NCBI RefSeq assembly: GCF_000275845.1
Contig: NW_006766916.1
Location: 162,267 to 226,266 of the forward strand
Origin: Dichomitus squalens LYAD-421 SS1
Taxonomy: Eukaryota > Basidiomycota > Agaricomycetes > Polyporales > Polyporaceae
Direction of reading: 5' to 3'
DNA: 64,000 bases
The notes beneath the pieces were generated by a model, which was not told where the DNA came from, did no database searches, and saw only the letters and a list, made by a program, of their open reading frames with translations. A program made the position numbers and the translations under genes. Below are positions 11,757 to 22,080 of the stretch, in pieces (positions within the stretch are counted from its first letter, which is position 1; each line of letters begins with the position of its first letter).

Positions 11757-13050
11757 ATGTCGCTTCAAAGGGCCTTAGTCATTCCTGCCGAGCGACAGCC
11801 TTTCAAGCTCGTCAGCGACTGGCCTATTCCCAAGCCCGGTCCCAAGGACGTCCTAGTCAAGCTCATCTCAATCGCACTCAACCCCGCCGACTGGCGCGTC
11901 GAATCTGGGACCGCTCGGGGTTTCGTCAAGGAATATCCTGTCATCTGCGGCCTGGACGGTGCAGGCGTCATCGAGGAAATCGGTTCCAAGGTGACGCATC
12001 TTGCCAAGGGCGACAAGGTGTAAGCTGTGGCAACGTCATTATGTTTGTTGTCTCTAACGCGTGCCCCTCTTCTCCGATATGTTATGTAGGCTGTTCGAAG
12101 GATGGTTCGACGAAGTGCACGGGACGTTCCAGGAGTATGCACTCAGTCCGGCTGCTTATACCGCCAAGGTACCTTCAGCCCTTTGATTTACTTCCGAATC
12201 GTATCGAAATCGTATTATTCAGATTCCCGACAACATCTCCTTTGACCGGGCTGCTACTGTTCCCATGTGCCTCGCCACAGTCATTACTGGCATCTGGGCG
12301 CACGATGATGGCGCGAGGTCCGCCAAATTCACGCCTCCTTGGGAGGAAGGCGGTAAGACCAAGTACGCCGGAGACGTCGCCTTCATCGTCGGCGGTTCGT
12401 CTTCTGTAGGCCAATACGGTACGTGGAAATCACTCACTCGCTTACCACTGAAGATACAACTGTCCTGCCTGACAGCCATCCAGTGTGCGCGCATGCAAGG
12501 ATACGCGGCCATCATCGCCACCTCCTCTCTCAAACACCAGGAATTCCTCAAGTCGCTCGGGGCAACCCACATCATCGACCGCAACCTCCCGCCCGGGGAG
12601 ATCCAAGCCCAGGCCCGCACCTTCGCCGCGGGCAAGCCGATCACTTACGTCTACGACGCTATTGGTGAGCGAGAGGAACAGCAGCTCAGCTACGAGCTCT
12701 TGGCGGATGGCGGTGCGTTTGTCACCGTCCAGCCGTTCTTCCATGAATACCTTGAGGACCTGGTGACGGAGAATGAGCCTGTCATCCGCGTGTACGGGAC
12801 ATTCGATGTTCCCGAGAATTATAAGCTCGGATCGGAGGTGTACAGTCGACTGCCTGAGTGGCCCGCTACGGGTGTCATCGTGGTACGTCTTTCCGCCTAC
12901 TCTTCGTTCTGTGCCGGCGTTGACTTGTCTCACATCTGGTAGCCAAATAGGGCGGAGGTTGTGCCAGGCGGTCTCGCTGGAATTCCAGGAGGTTTGGAGA
13001 GGCTGCGGAAGGGCAAAGTCGCTGCATATATTGACACCATGTCACCGTAA
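11757..13050 (+). CDS. Quinone-oxidoreductase/enoyl-reductase-like protein, copy 2
   Basis: Exons 11757-12019, 12090-12168, 12223-12418, 12476-12882 and 12943-13050 give an open frame of 350 residues. Domains are the N-terminal GroES-like fold (MSLQRALVIPAERQPFKL; NPADWR), the Rossmann motif VGGSSSVGQYGAIQ, and a C-terminal block PNRAEVVPGGLAGIPGG. No structural zinc cysteines are seen, as in TOXD-like reductases. It is highly similar to 5390-6692 with identical intron positions. After GLERLRKGKV the C-terminus switches to AAYIDTMSP, whereas copy 1 continues SGVKLVVHAAETP as expected for the family. The last strand therefore appears lost by a breakpoint near 13020. Whether the enzyme still folds is unclear. 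The likely role is NADPH-dependent reduction of an activated double bond or quinone. Confidence 0.75.
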
Positions 13051-13442
13051 AGCTCGATGTTACGGCGGCATCTTACTCCAATGAATTTACTCTACAGGCC
13101 TTCCACAACACCATTCACTGAGCCTGCGGGACCCGCCATTGCGACGAGTGTATACCCCAAGAATGGCACGACCTCGCAAGCATCGCTCGCATTCTCTGCG
13201 CCATCCGTTATGACCCGCCTGATCGCCGGCAGAGACCAGTTCAAGCCTCTGAGGGCTTGCACGATAGACGACACTAGACGTTCTGGGTTTGGATAAAACC
13301 TCACAGGGGCTCATTGTCGCACTGGATCTTCGTACATTCCAAGTGTTGTACAGTAACGATCTTCCGTGAAGCGAACGCCATATCGCCGATCTACCTACCT
13401 CATGTCGCAGGGGACGTAAATATCCATCACGGTTACCTCCTC
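13051..13442 (-). other. Orphan open frame at the reductase copy 2 breakpoint
   Basis: On the minus strand, 13304 to 13092 reads a helical, alanine/valine-rich peptide (LRGLNWSLPAIRRVI, then ACEVVPFLGYTLVAMAGP) that ends at a stop at 13092-13094. It begins right where the plus-strand reductase departs from its paralogue. The helical pattern vaguely recalls the N-terminal region of fungal NLR-type proteins, but this is a weak impression. It is probably a gene fragment brought in by rearrangement. Confidence 0.25.
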
Positions 13443-15074
13443 TCATCCCCACAAATGCAAGGCTTGTGCGATTGGCCCGCCTATGTAGCGCTCACCCTTG
13501 ACCTCATGCCTGGAGAGGACATCCGCGATTTGGTCCAACTCCTCTTGCGTCAGCTCGATCTCTCCGCTACGGATGTTCTCTACAACTCTCTTTGCATTGC
13601 TGTGGGTGCCGGTCAGCCGTGATTCTGGCATGGAACAAGGGACGGGAACTCACGTAGATCCTGGGAGAGGGATGACGTGTGGCCCGCGCGATGCGACCCA
13701 AGCAATGGCAAGTTGGGGGAGGGTGACTTGTTTTCGAGCGGCGATGACCTTGATCTCCTCAAGAATAGCGAGGTTGTGCTTCAGGTTCTGAAAATAGTGG
13801 AAACGGGGTCAGCGCCATGGCCAATATAAAAAATCTGAAGAGCAGTCCGACCTCATCCTGGAACCGATCGAACCTGCGACAGTAGTCAACCTCCGGGAGT
13901 TCGGCCTTGCTAGTGATGAGTCCGGTCAGCAATCCCCTGCTCAGGGGCCTGGACGAACGTCAGCGTGTCGGATCAGCAGCGATATAACCTCTTAAATGTC
14001 TCACGAGTAAGCGATCACAATGACCCCGAGCTCTTCAGCAGTCGCAATGACTACAGGCATTGCGACAGTAAAATATCAGGCACCCAAGCGAGTTGAAGAG
14101 GCAGCTTCACAAACCCTTGCGCGCCTCCTCTTCATAAGACCATAGACTGACCTCGATCTCAACTGCGGTGATCGGGTGAATCTGTCGAGGTCGTTAGCGA
14201 ATCTATCACAGACTACGGTCGCTTATCTGAGAGCTACGAAACTTACAGCGTGCGCCTTGCGCAAGGTCTCCGCACGACACTCGGACATGCCAATGTGATC
14301 GAACTTGCCCTCCTCCTTGAGTTAGACAAGTGTCTTCATCGCTTGATCAAGAAGCACATTCGGGTCGACGCGAGCCGTTTCGAAGAGGTCGATCTTCTTA
14401 GTCCCGCGGAGGGCGGCCAGGCAGGCGTCCACGCTGCGGCGCAGGTTCTCGGCCTTGCAGATATACGCATACAGTTAGTGGACTTTGCCTTGCCTAGGGA
14501 TCGGAATACACCGTACGAGCTGTCGGGAGTTAGTATGTTGGATTTCGTCCCCCCCTGTAGAAGGGCATAAACGCTAGTGTTCTACTATCCATTTTGTGCG
14601 GTCGAAGCTGACCTTGACCGAAAGGAAAGTCTTCTCCGCGTACTCAGGGTACTTGTCGTAGAACCGGGCGAGGAGTTAGAGGTTGCCGGTCGTGAGGCCC
14701 CTGGCATGAAAGTCGGCTGGGAAGCGTTTGGGAGATGGGTGGAGGAAAGCCTCGAGGGCACAGGCAGAACCCACCGCTGTTGAGAAACACCTTTACCCCA
14801 GGTGGCATTAAATCGACGGCCGGCTTGATAGCGACGAACGCGGCCTCTTCATCAGTAGAGATATTCGGGTCGCGGCTCTTGTGAAAGGCAATTTCTCAGT
14901 CGGCAGTCATTTGACCTTGTGAGAAGGACTCACGTCAATGTCATAAGGCCGTACTGTCGTTAAAGAAATCAGGATCGTTGCAGGTGGCAGAAGAACTCGT
15001 GCAGCACTTACGGCGACCTTCCCGACCGTTATGTTGGAGGCAGTCCCGCCGAGCTTGACAGTCTTGACGGACAT
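13443..15074 (-). pseudogene. Aldo-keto reductase (pyridoxal reductase-like) pseudogene
   Basis: The product starts MSVKTVKLGGTASNITVGKV at 15074. It continues through [93 protein letters not shown], and ends VKGERYIGGPIAQALHLWG at 13443. This order is that of the fungal pyridoxine 4-dehydrogenase/pyridoxal reductase aldo-keto reductases (yeast/S. pombe Plr1 type). About ten introns with good splice sites can be removed. Two in-frame TAA codons remain, at 14676-14678 and 14322-14324, both where the family has Glu (NLELLARF and TLVELxKEGKF). The normal product would reduce pyridoxal with NADPH. The C-terminal half is otherwise intact, suggesting recent loss. Confidence 0.75.
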
Positions 15075-15905
15075 ACTGGAACGCGGCCAGTGTGAGGAAG
15101 CGTAAGAGGACTGAACCGTGGCTGTCAGATGGATGGTTAGTTGGACGAGGCACGGGTCTAATGCGATTTCCCATCGACCATCGGACCAGAGTGGGTCACT
15201 TCGTGGGGCATGACTTCACTAGCCACATTGAACGCCGTTGTACAGGCACCACCGTCGAGACCGACACACTTCGTCAGACGCCAATGTTGCCATCAGTTCT
15301 AGAGTCGCAGCGATGGACACTGCGCCCGTCCCCGCACGGGTACGGGCCCGGGATTTAGTCGTATAACTTGTGTATGAGAGACAAGGTTGCAGCATCGCTG
15401 CAGTGAGAAGGTCAGTTTCCCCGCCTAGCCGGCTACGACTATGGCAATGATCGTGGCCGGCCAGGCGGTAAAATCGACGTCCCCCTTGTTCACACTGTAG
15501 GGTGATTGTAAGATAGACTCAGAGGCAGTCACTGTCGCAGTATACTGACCTGCAGGAGGTCAGATAGGACAGCCTACGTACTACCAGTGTCTTTCGTGAC
15601 TGGCTGTCCTAAGCCTAAGTGAATGCACGGACAGAGCAGCAAACCTGATCGAGTTTCCCTCCAAGCCGTCGGAAGACTCGTCAGCGTACAGCCTACTTAT
15701 GACGAAGACCGATAGACTGGGAACAATCAAGAGATGTAGATGAATTAGCTGACATGTGGTATGTGTGCAGGGCAACAAATTGAGAGGGAAACCAGGTACG
15801 CGATACATTCCTGCTGCGACTGAGTGTCCGTGTGAGAGGGTTGCGATCGATACAGTACTGAGCCGGGGAAGAAGGAAGACTGGAGATGCAGAGTGAAGTT
15901 CACAT
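15075..15905. other. Intergenic, no gene seen
   Basis: This spacer lies between the aldo-keto reductase pseudogene start and the OXR1 stop. Short frames only. It should contain the OXR1 terminator, but no clear motif was recognised. Confidence 0.45.
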
Positions 15906-17702
15906 TCATCCGATGCCCCAGACCTCCAGGCCAACGCACTCGAACGTGACAGCCTCGCCCCTGCGCGGCCCGGCCGAGCACAAGGGCTCGTTGTCAAATG
16001 TGAGACATCGCGCCGACGAGCCGTCGATGAGCGTGTCGTCGAGCCATAGACCGGAGCGGCCGTCTCTGAATTTCGAGCAATACGCGCAATGAGCCACAAA
16101 CCGCAGCAAAGGTGGGACGCAAAGCTCACCCTCCACCAAACGAGATATAGTCCGGCTCGCACAACGCGACGTAGTCGTTCTTCCCGGTCCACTTGAACAC
16201 GCGCACGCGGTCCTTTCCGACCGACTGCCAGAGGAACGACTCCCCGCTTCCGTAGTACGCGCCTTTCGACGGATGGATACCTTCGCCCATCCACGCGCCG
16301 AACACGCGGTCGCCCGAGTCGCGCACAACGACGAGTGCGCTGCCCTTGAAGTCCTGGCAGCGCGTGTAGAGCGTGTTCAGCGAGATTCCGTGCTGGTCGA
16401 GGCTGTAGAGAAGCGACCATTGCTTGGGCAGGCGCACGAGCGCTGGGAAGAATGGCCGCAGCTATGGGGAGTCCGATGTCAATTAGGCATATGAGACAGA
16501 CCCGAGTGTGAGCTTACCATGTCCGCAATCTCTACTGTCAACACAGGAGTCGTCATCTCCCTTCGGCCTACCAGCCGCACGCTCTGCTTCTCTACTTGCG
16601 TCTTGTCGAACTCGAAGCCCTTATCCCACTGCCGATCCCCAGCGAACCCTGGTGCACCGGACGGCGGAACAAAGGGCTGGGATGCGAACGGAGACCCGTG
16701 CGTGATAGGGATAGTAGCAGGAGGAGCCGATTCAGAATGTGTCGGGGCGCGCGAGTGCGGTGCTGAGCGCGACCACGAATGGTCTTCCGAGCTCGGTCCA
16801 AAGAGGGAAGCGATGCTCGTTTCGGGAGGCGGTGTCGACGGAGATGTACGTGTCCCTCGGATGGTGGATGTCAGGAGGCTGGAGACCCAGCGCGTAGGAA
16901 TCGATGGCGGAGTGAAGTATGACGACTGCGCGTGTTGGATCTCCGGGTCGGAAGGGCGAGTCGGCGTAGACGGAGCAAGAGTTTGGGAGCGTACTGGGGA
17001 CAAGCTGACGAGATGGTGCGGGCTCGCCTGCGCACGCTGTCGCGCACCATGGTCGCCTTCGCGAGCATCATTCAGGGGGTCAAGATCAATCGGGACCGAC
17101 CGGCTAGGAGCGGGAGCTGGGACTGGAGAAGTGACCGACACGGGACCTGTGTGGGACGCGAGGGCATCGAACGATCTCTGCGCGTCGGACGGCGAATCAA
17201 GGTCGATGAGGGAATCCTCGTTGGACCGTAGGTCCGTCCGGGAAGCATTCTGGGACGACTGCGGGGTTGAGGATCCTGAAGCATTGACGGTACTCGTACC
17301 TTGCAACCAGTACAAGGGATCATCCTCGTGTTGTAACAGCTCGTCAAGAACCTGGCTCCTCCTCTGTTGGGAAGCCGCCTTCGCGTCCTCTGCGAACTTG
17401 TCGAAGAACTCGGACTTGTGCAACGGGGTGAACGATGGGGGCCCTGGACCACCCCCCAGCCGCAGAGGATCCTCGGTTGCAGGTACGGAGACGAAGGCTC
17501 CGAACTCGGAGTCCGTAGACTCTTGTCGGGCATGCCTCGCGGGTCGACTGTATGTCGGCTCGGGGGTTCTTGATGGTGATGCGCGAGGCGTTGGAGGGGA
17601 GAATAGGCTTGCGAATACGTCCTCCTTCTCGTCTCCTTTCTGCACCGGCACAGGTATTAGAGGAGGGATTTGTCCCGGCGATCGCGCAGACGATCCATCC
17701 AT
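15906..17702 (-). CDS. OXR1: OXR1-like TLDc-domain protein
   Basis: Exons 17702-16518, 16461-16130 and 16065-15906 encode 558 residues. The first 380 or so are Ser/Pro-rich and probably disordered, with an acidic patch (EDSLIDLDSPSDAQ). The C-terminal 180 form a TLDc domain: MLRPFFPALVRLPKQWSLLY, YTRCQDFKGSALVVVRDS, VFGAWMGEGI, YYGSGESFLW, and the end GLEVWGIG. TLDc proteins of the OXR1 type protect against oxidative stress and, in yeast, interact with the V-ATPase. The start is the ATG at 17702, giving MDGSSARSPGQIPPLIP. A 410-codon open frame on the opposite strand over the first exon is a composition artefact. Confidence 0.88.
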
Positions 17703-18727
17703 ATCGCTTCAGATTTGCTGGTCGTCGTACGCCCAGAGAGATGTATCGTAAAAATCGTGAATAGCTAGGTCATGACGAGTGTGAGGGGAGGATTCAACGT
17801 TGCTACGCCCAGAATTGCCCAAGTCATCCAAGCGCGCGTGCGGGCCCCCATGGCGCGTGTTGCATGCTGCCGGAGCTCCGATACATTGATTCGTACTCTA
17901 TTGTCAATTCCCCACTCCCAAGCTTCCTATCGACTGGCATTGGCGTTCAGCAGCTCATCTTCGTGATGAGATATAGCGGGCTGCCTAGGATTAGGATCCA
18001 TCCAGTCACTATTTGCTTAGCTGCCCTCGGAGGCTAACAGGACCTGCATCAACATGAACAGGCGCTATCAGATATTAGAGCTAGGTACGAACCCGAGTTT
18101 CAAGTCGTTGCACAACGAAAATGACGATCCTCGGAGATCTGGACACAGAAGGTAATGACGGGGACACCAAGGGGAACGGGACCAGTGGGAGAGATCATCG
18201 ACAACTTTAAGTCCACCACGATCGCGCCAGCCTCGCCATGTCATCTCTCGTTTGCCTCGCCTTGATCCCGTGTTGCCGATATAACATGATCCTCACTGAG
18301 TATTGCTGAGATACTTCTTTTCTTCGCGCCTATGACCACCATACTGGATCCTCCCAAGAGACTCTGGAGAAGGCGTTACTATGTCTACCCCCCCAATATC
18401 CGGGGCCATTTCGTATATCGCTCTCCTCGTCGCGCCATCCATCACAAGAGCCTCATGTCTCCCCGACCGATGCCGTAGCACTCTTATCATCATGGAGTGT
18501 ATAGCATCAGACGACACCTTTCATAAATTATCTCGTCAGCCTGTTCCAATATGTAGACGATCTAAGTTCAATGAGCAGCTATGATTCAGCAGAATTCTGA
18601 ATTAACACTGGCAGATTCCGGATGTGCGTCAACACCACAAGTACTCTCCAGTATTACTCGGTCCTCGGAATTACTAGTGCTCAAGGACCCATCACACACC
18701 CTCCAAGTTGTGCTTACATACGACCCG
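17703..18727. other. Intergenic, no gene seen
   Basis: About 1 kb between the OXR1 start and the hydrolase stop. It should contain the OXR1 promoter. No coding or repeat structure was recognised. Confidence 0.45.
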
Positions 18728-19868
18728 TCAAATCCTCGCCTTCACCCACACCGCAACGTCTTCCCCCCAATCCTCGCCATCCCCGCTCAGTAGTGCCCAA
18801 TGCGGGCTGATGTGGTTATGTCTCTTCATAATCTCATACTGGACCTTCTTTCCCAGCCGCCCTTCCAGCGCCTCCACGAACTCGTCGTTCCCTTTCGAAA
18901 TCGCCTCTGGCTCGTGCTCGCTCTTGAGCACGAAGAATTCCGGCAGGCTCTTGATAAGCTCCTCCGATGCCCGCTTGAGAAGCGTAAGCGGCATGTTCTC
19001 GAGCGCTGCCTCCTGTGAGCCATAGTACGCCTCGAGCAGGCCGGGCGGGGTGACCGCGTTTGGGAAGCTGAACACGTACGCACCTCCCGCCGGGAGGAGT
19101 CCGCGCGTCGCGGCTCGGACCGGCGAGTCGATCGGGAGCAGAGAAGGAGAGAGATACAGCGAGGCGACGTGGTTCGAGCCCGCAGAGTGGCCCATCACGA
19201 AGAGTGTAGATATGTCGGCCGTTGACGAGAGTGTACCATTCGAGGCGGAGGTGACAACTGAGGGGTTGGCGAGGAACCACGCAAGGGCGTCGCGGACATC
19301 CTCGACAGGAGCAGGATAGTTGACGGAGGGGTGCAGGCGGTAGTCAGGGATCACTGTCAGGATGCTGCATGTCACGGGGAGTTTGAGCGATGGGCTATTG
19401 TAGGTGAAGTTGGAAGTAGCGATATGGTTGCATACCCGCGTTTGGCAAAGAACACACCCACGTTGGTGTACCCGAGGTCGAAGGGTGGGGCTTGCTTGCG
19501 GTCGCCGCTGGTGAACCCGCCGCCATAAACGAAGAACAGGACGGGGATAGGACCTCCGGACGAGACTGCCGCGGGATCGGGGTAGAACACATCAAGCTAC
19601 AAGTAAATCGTGAATAAATCGCGGGAATTGGGACATTGCGTGATGCAGGGGCTTACTTGGTGTCTGTCCGTGGTGCCAAACTGGAATGTTTGATGCGGAT
19701 AGCCCTCGATTTCTGAGCGCCGATTCTCGAGGATTTTCGTGAAAGCATGCTTGGCTACGAATGGTCGACAAACGAATCAATCGTATCCCGAATAGGTTGC
19801 CTGAGAAGCTTACTGGGGCCGAGAATAACGGGAATAGTGGTTTCCTTGAACGTAGCAACGACATCCAT
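18728..19868 (-). CDS. Alpha/beta hydrolase (esterase/lipase-like)
   Basis: Exons 19868-19814, 19754-19657, 19596-19436 and 19364-18728 give 316 residues, starting MDVVATFKETTIPVILGP. Motifs in order are an oxyanion-hole type FVYGGGFTSGDR at about residues 75-85, YRLHPSVNYPAPVEDVRDAL, the nucleophile elbow GHSAGSNH, and a late histidine in NHISPHWAL. These match the hormone-sensitive-lipase/BD-FAE-like esterase fold, although the oxyanion box is YGGG rather than HGGG. No signal peptide is obvious, so a cytosolic esterase is likely. The acidic member of the triad is probably in FVLKSEHEPEA. The substrate is unknown. Confidence 0.8.
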
Positions 19869-22080
19869 GGTGCAAGATCTTATCAAGTGGACGGGAGGAA
19901 AGGCTCGGGGCGGGCGGAAGGTACGACAGTAGGTACTAGTCCTTCTGCGAGCATCCGCACAGACATAAGGATACACCGCTTCAATCCCTGGGTACGAATC
20001 AGCTAAGAAGGGCAGGATAGTACTCTCACAGTGCTCATTGCTTACCTGAGAGCGCAGCCCTGAGGGTGAGAGACCCCCTGATTAGGATTGACTACTGGTC
20101 ATGGGATGGGAGTTTGGCTCTAGAAGGGCCTGTAGCTTCTCACAAGATCGGGCGGTCGCCCCGAAGGATCGCATATCCGCAGGGATTGGCTTGCGGCAGC
20201 TGACGTCTGGAACATCTAGGCAAGGGATTCAGCAGGCTGGCTGTGGCTGCTGCACTAAGACGTTCAATCTCAACCTATTAACGAAGACTTGTTCGGGGCT
20301 GCGGAGCGTCATGGCTCCCGCGAAGATGTCGTCTTAAGAGTACGATGGACATAGGAACATACCCTAGACCGGCCTGTAGGCGTGGGGGCGTGCCTGATAG
20401 ATTGACGAAGCCCCCCTTGAAATGGGCAGATACGTACAGAACAAAACCCCTGTGTCCCACACCGAATGCTCACGCGTCCTGAACGTCATCATGGTTCAGG
20501 CCTGAACCATGATGAGATTAGAAGAGGCGGTAGTCGCTGGCACCGATGAGCACGTGGCGGAGACGGAACAGAAAGGACGGTGGATGGCAATTGTGAGACG
20601 GAGGGTGCGGAGGAAGGCCTCGGCGAAGGGTTGGCATAAGGCACGCCGTCCTTATCGTATTAGATCAGTGTCATGGAGGTGATGTGATAAAGGGCGAAAG
20701 GCGGACGGCCTGCGCTGACGCGTCGGCGGCGGTGCCAGTGAGGAGCGGGACAGTGGTCATCTTGACAGTCGACGCGTTCGCCGAAGCTTTCCTGAAGGGA
20801 TTGAGAGACAAGTTACGAGTTCTTACATAGAAATGAGACGCACGGAGCGCAAAATACCCCGAGTCCGGTAGGAGCCCTTCTGGACCCCATGCTCCTCGGA
20901 ACGAACAGTCTAAGCTCGCGTCTCCACACCCACCTTCACGGCGATCCAATGCGAAGGCATAGCTTCCTACCCGCGCACTCTCCCGTGACGATCGATACGA
21001 CTCTGTTTCCATATCGACCGCGAACGAAGTGCGCTGGGTGGATGTACTGCTTGAGCATCCGCCGCAAGGACAAGAGAAGGAAGCGGTTTCCGACGCAACT
21101 GCGGCTCATAAGAGCCCTTTCTTCTTCGAGCATTCAGAAAGAAGGATGCATGACATGCGGCTATTGCGGGCACACCAATTTCCCTAGACCATGGAGTAGC
21201 AGTGGGGTCGCCTTGTCGTGAGAGCTAAGCTCGACTTGGACTTCCACCCTCGTCGTCGAAGAGCCTCTTGATTGCTCTCTTCTTCGCTCTCATCTACGTC
21301 CTCTTCGACCTCATAATGTCTGTCTCTCTTGTTGTCCTCACTGTCCTTGTGATATGCGGCTTGTCGACGCATCGCAGGACGCAGCTCGTCGTCCATAGAG
21401 TCGGGGGTACAGACCGCCAGTGGCTTCGGGAGGCAGGACTTCCATCAAGACGTCCTCTACATCGTAGCATCCTAAGAATCGCTGTCTACAACGTAGGCTC
21501 TGAAACGTGGTATGGCAGAAGCGGAGACCGAGAGCTAGGTGTGGCAGGCGTCGAGTAGAGAGACCTAAGGACAAGGTGCGTGCAGTTTGGCGCCACAACA
21601 ATTGCAGGCGCCCTGGCGCGCGTCCCATGGGTCCGAGTCGTGTTCAAGATGCAGACAGGCCCGCTCCCATCTCGCTACCGGAGAAGGATTGGGGTCAATC
21701 ATCACATGTGCATGTCTGGTGCCTTAAATTCTAGGGCCGGCAGCGACGACGACGCACGCTGAGGAGAGCGGCGGCAAGGATGCAGAGCGAGGACAAGCGC
21801 GGCTCGTACGAGCAATCACGCATGCGCGACATTGCTTGAAGGCGTTCGAAGGCTTCAGACGATGGGTCAGCGACATATCGAGCAAGGTGAGCAAACAGGA
21901 TGGGCGGAGCTGGGATGGCAATAGCAAGCGATCATCAAGGACACGGAAAGGCACGCTAGAGCGACGGCCCGAGAATCGGTAGGTGATGCGATGAATTCCA
22001 TGAAGTCGTCAATGAGTCTATTAGTACAGCCGAAAAGTCCATCAATGTCGTCAGTCGTGATGAGACATATAGTACAACGC
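19869..22080. other. Gene-poor region
   Basis: No gene could be supported in this 2.2 kb. It contains the 30-base palindrome at 20486-20515 and the shared flank of two minus-strand genes. A minus-strand frame at about 20671-21012 has coding-like composition, but no family was recognised. Confidence 0.4.
20486..20515. repeat. Perfect 30-base palindrome
   Basis: Two 15-base arms read tcatcatggttcagg and its exact reverse complement with no spacer. It lies in gene-poor DNA about 620 bases upstream of the hydrolase start at 19868 and 1.6 kb from the reductase stop at 22081. Flanking bases do not continue the symmetry. Confidence 0.9.

Noticed and set aside
16519..17751. 410-codon open frame on the plus strand
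   Set aside because: It lies exactly antisense to the first exon of the OXR1-like gene and has no domain. Ser/Pro-rich, GC-rich coding often leaves the opposite strand open.
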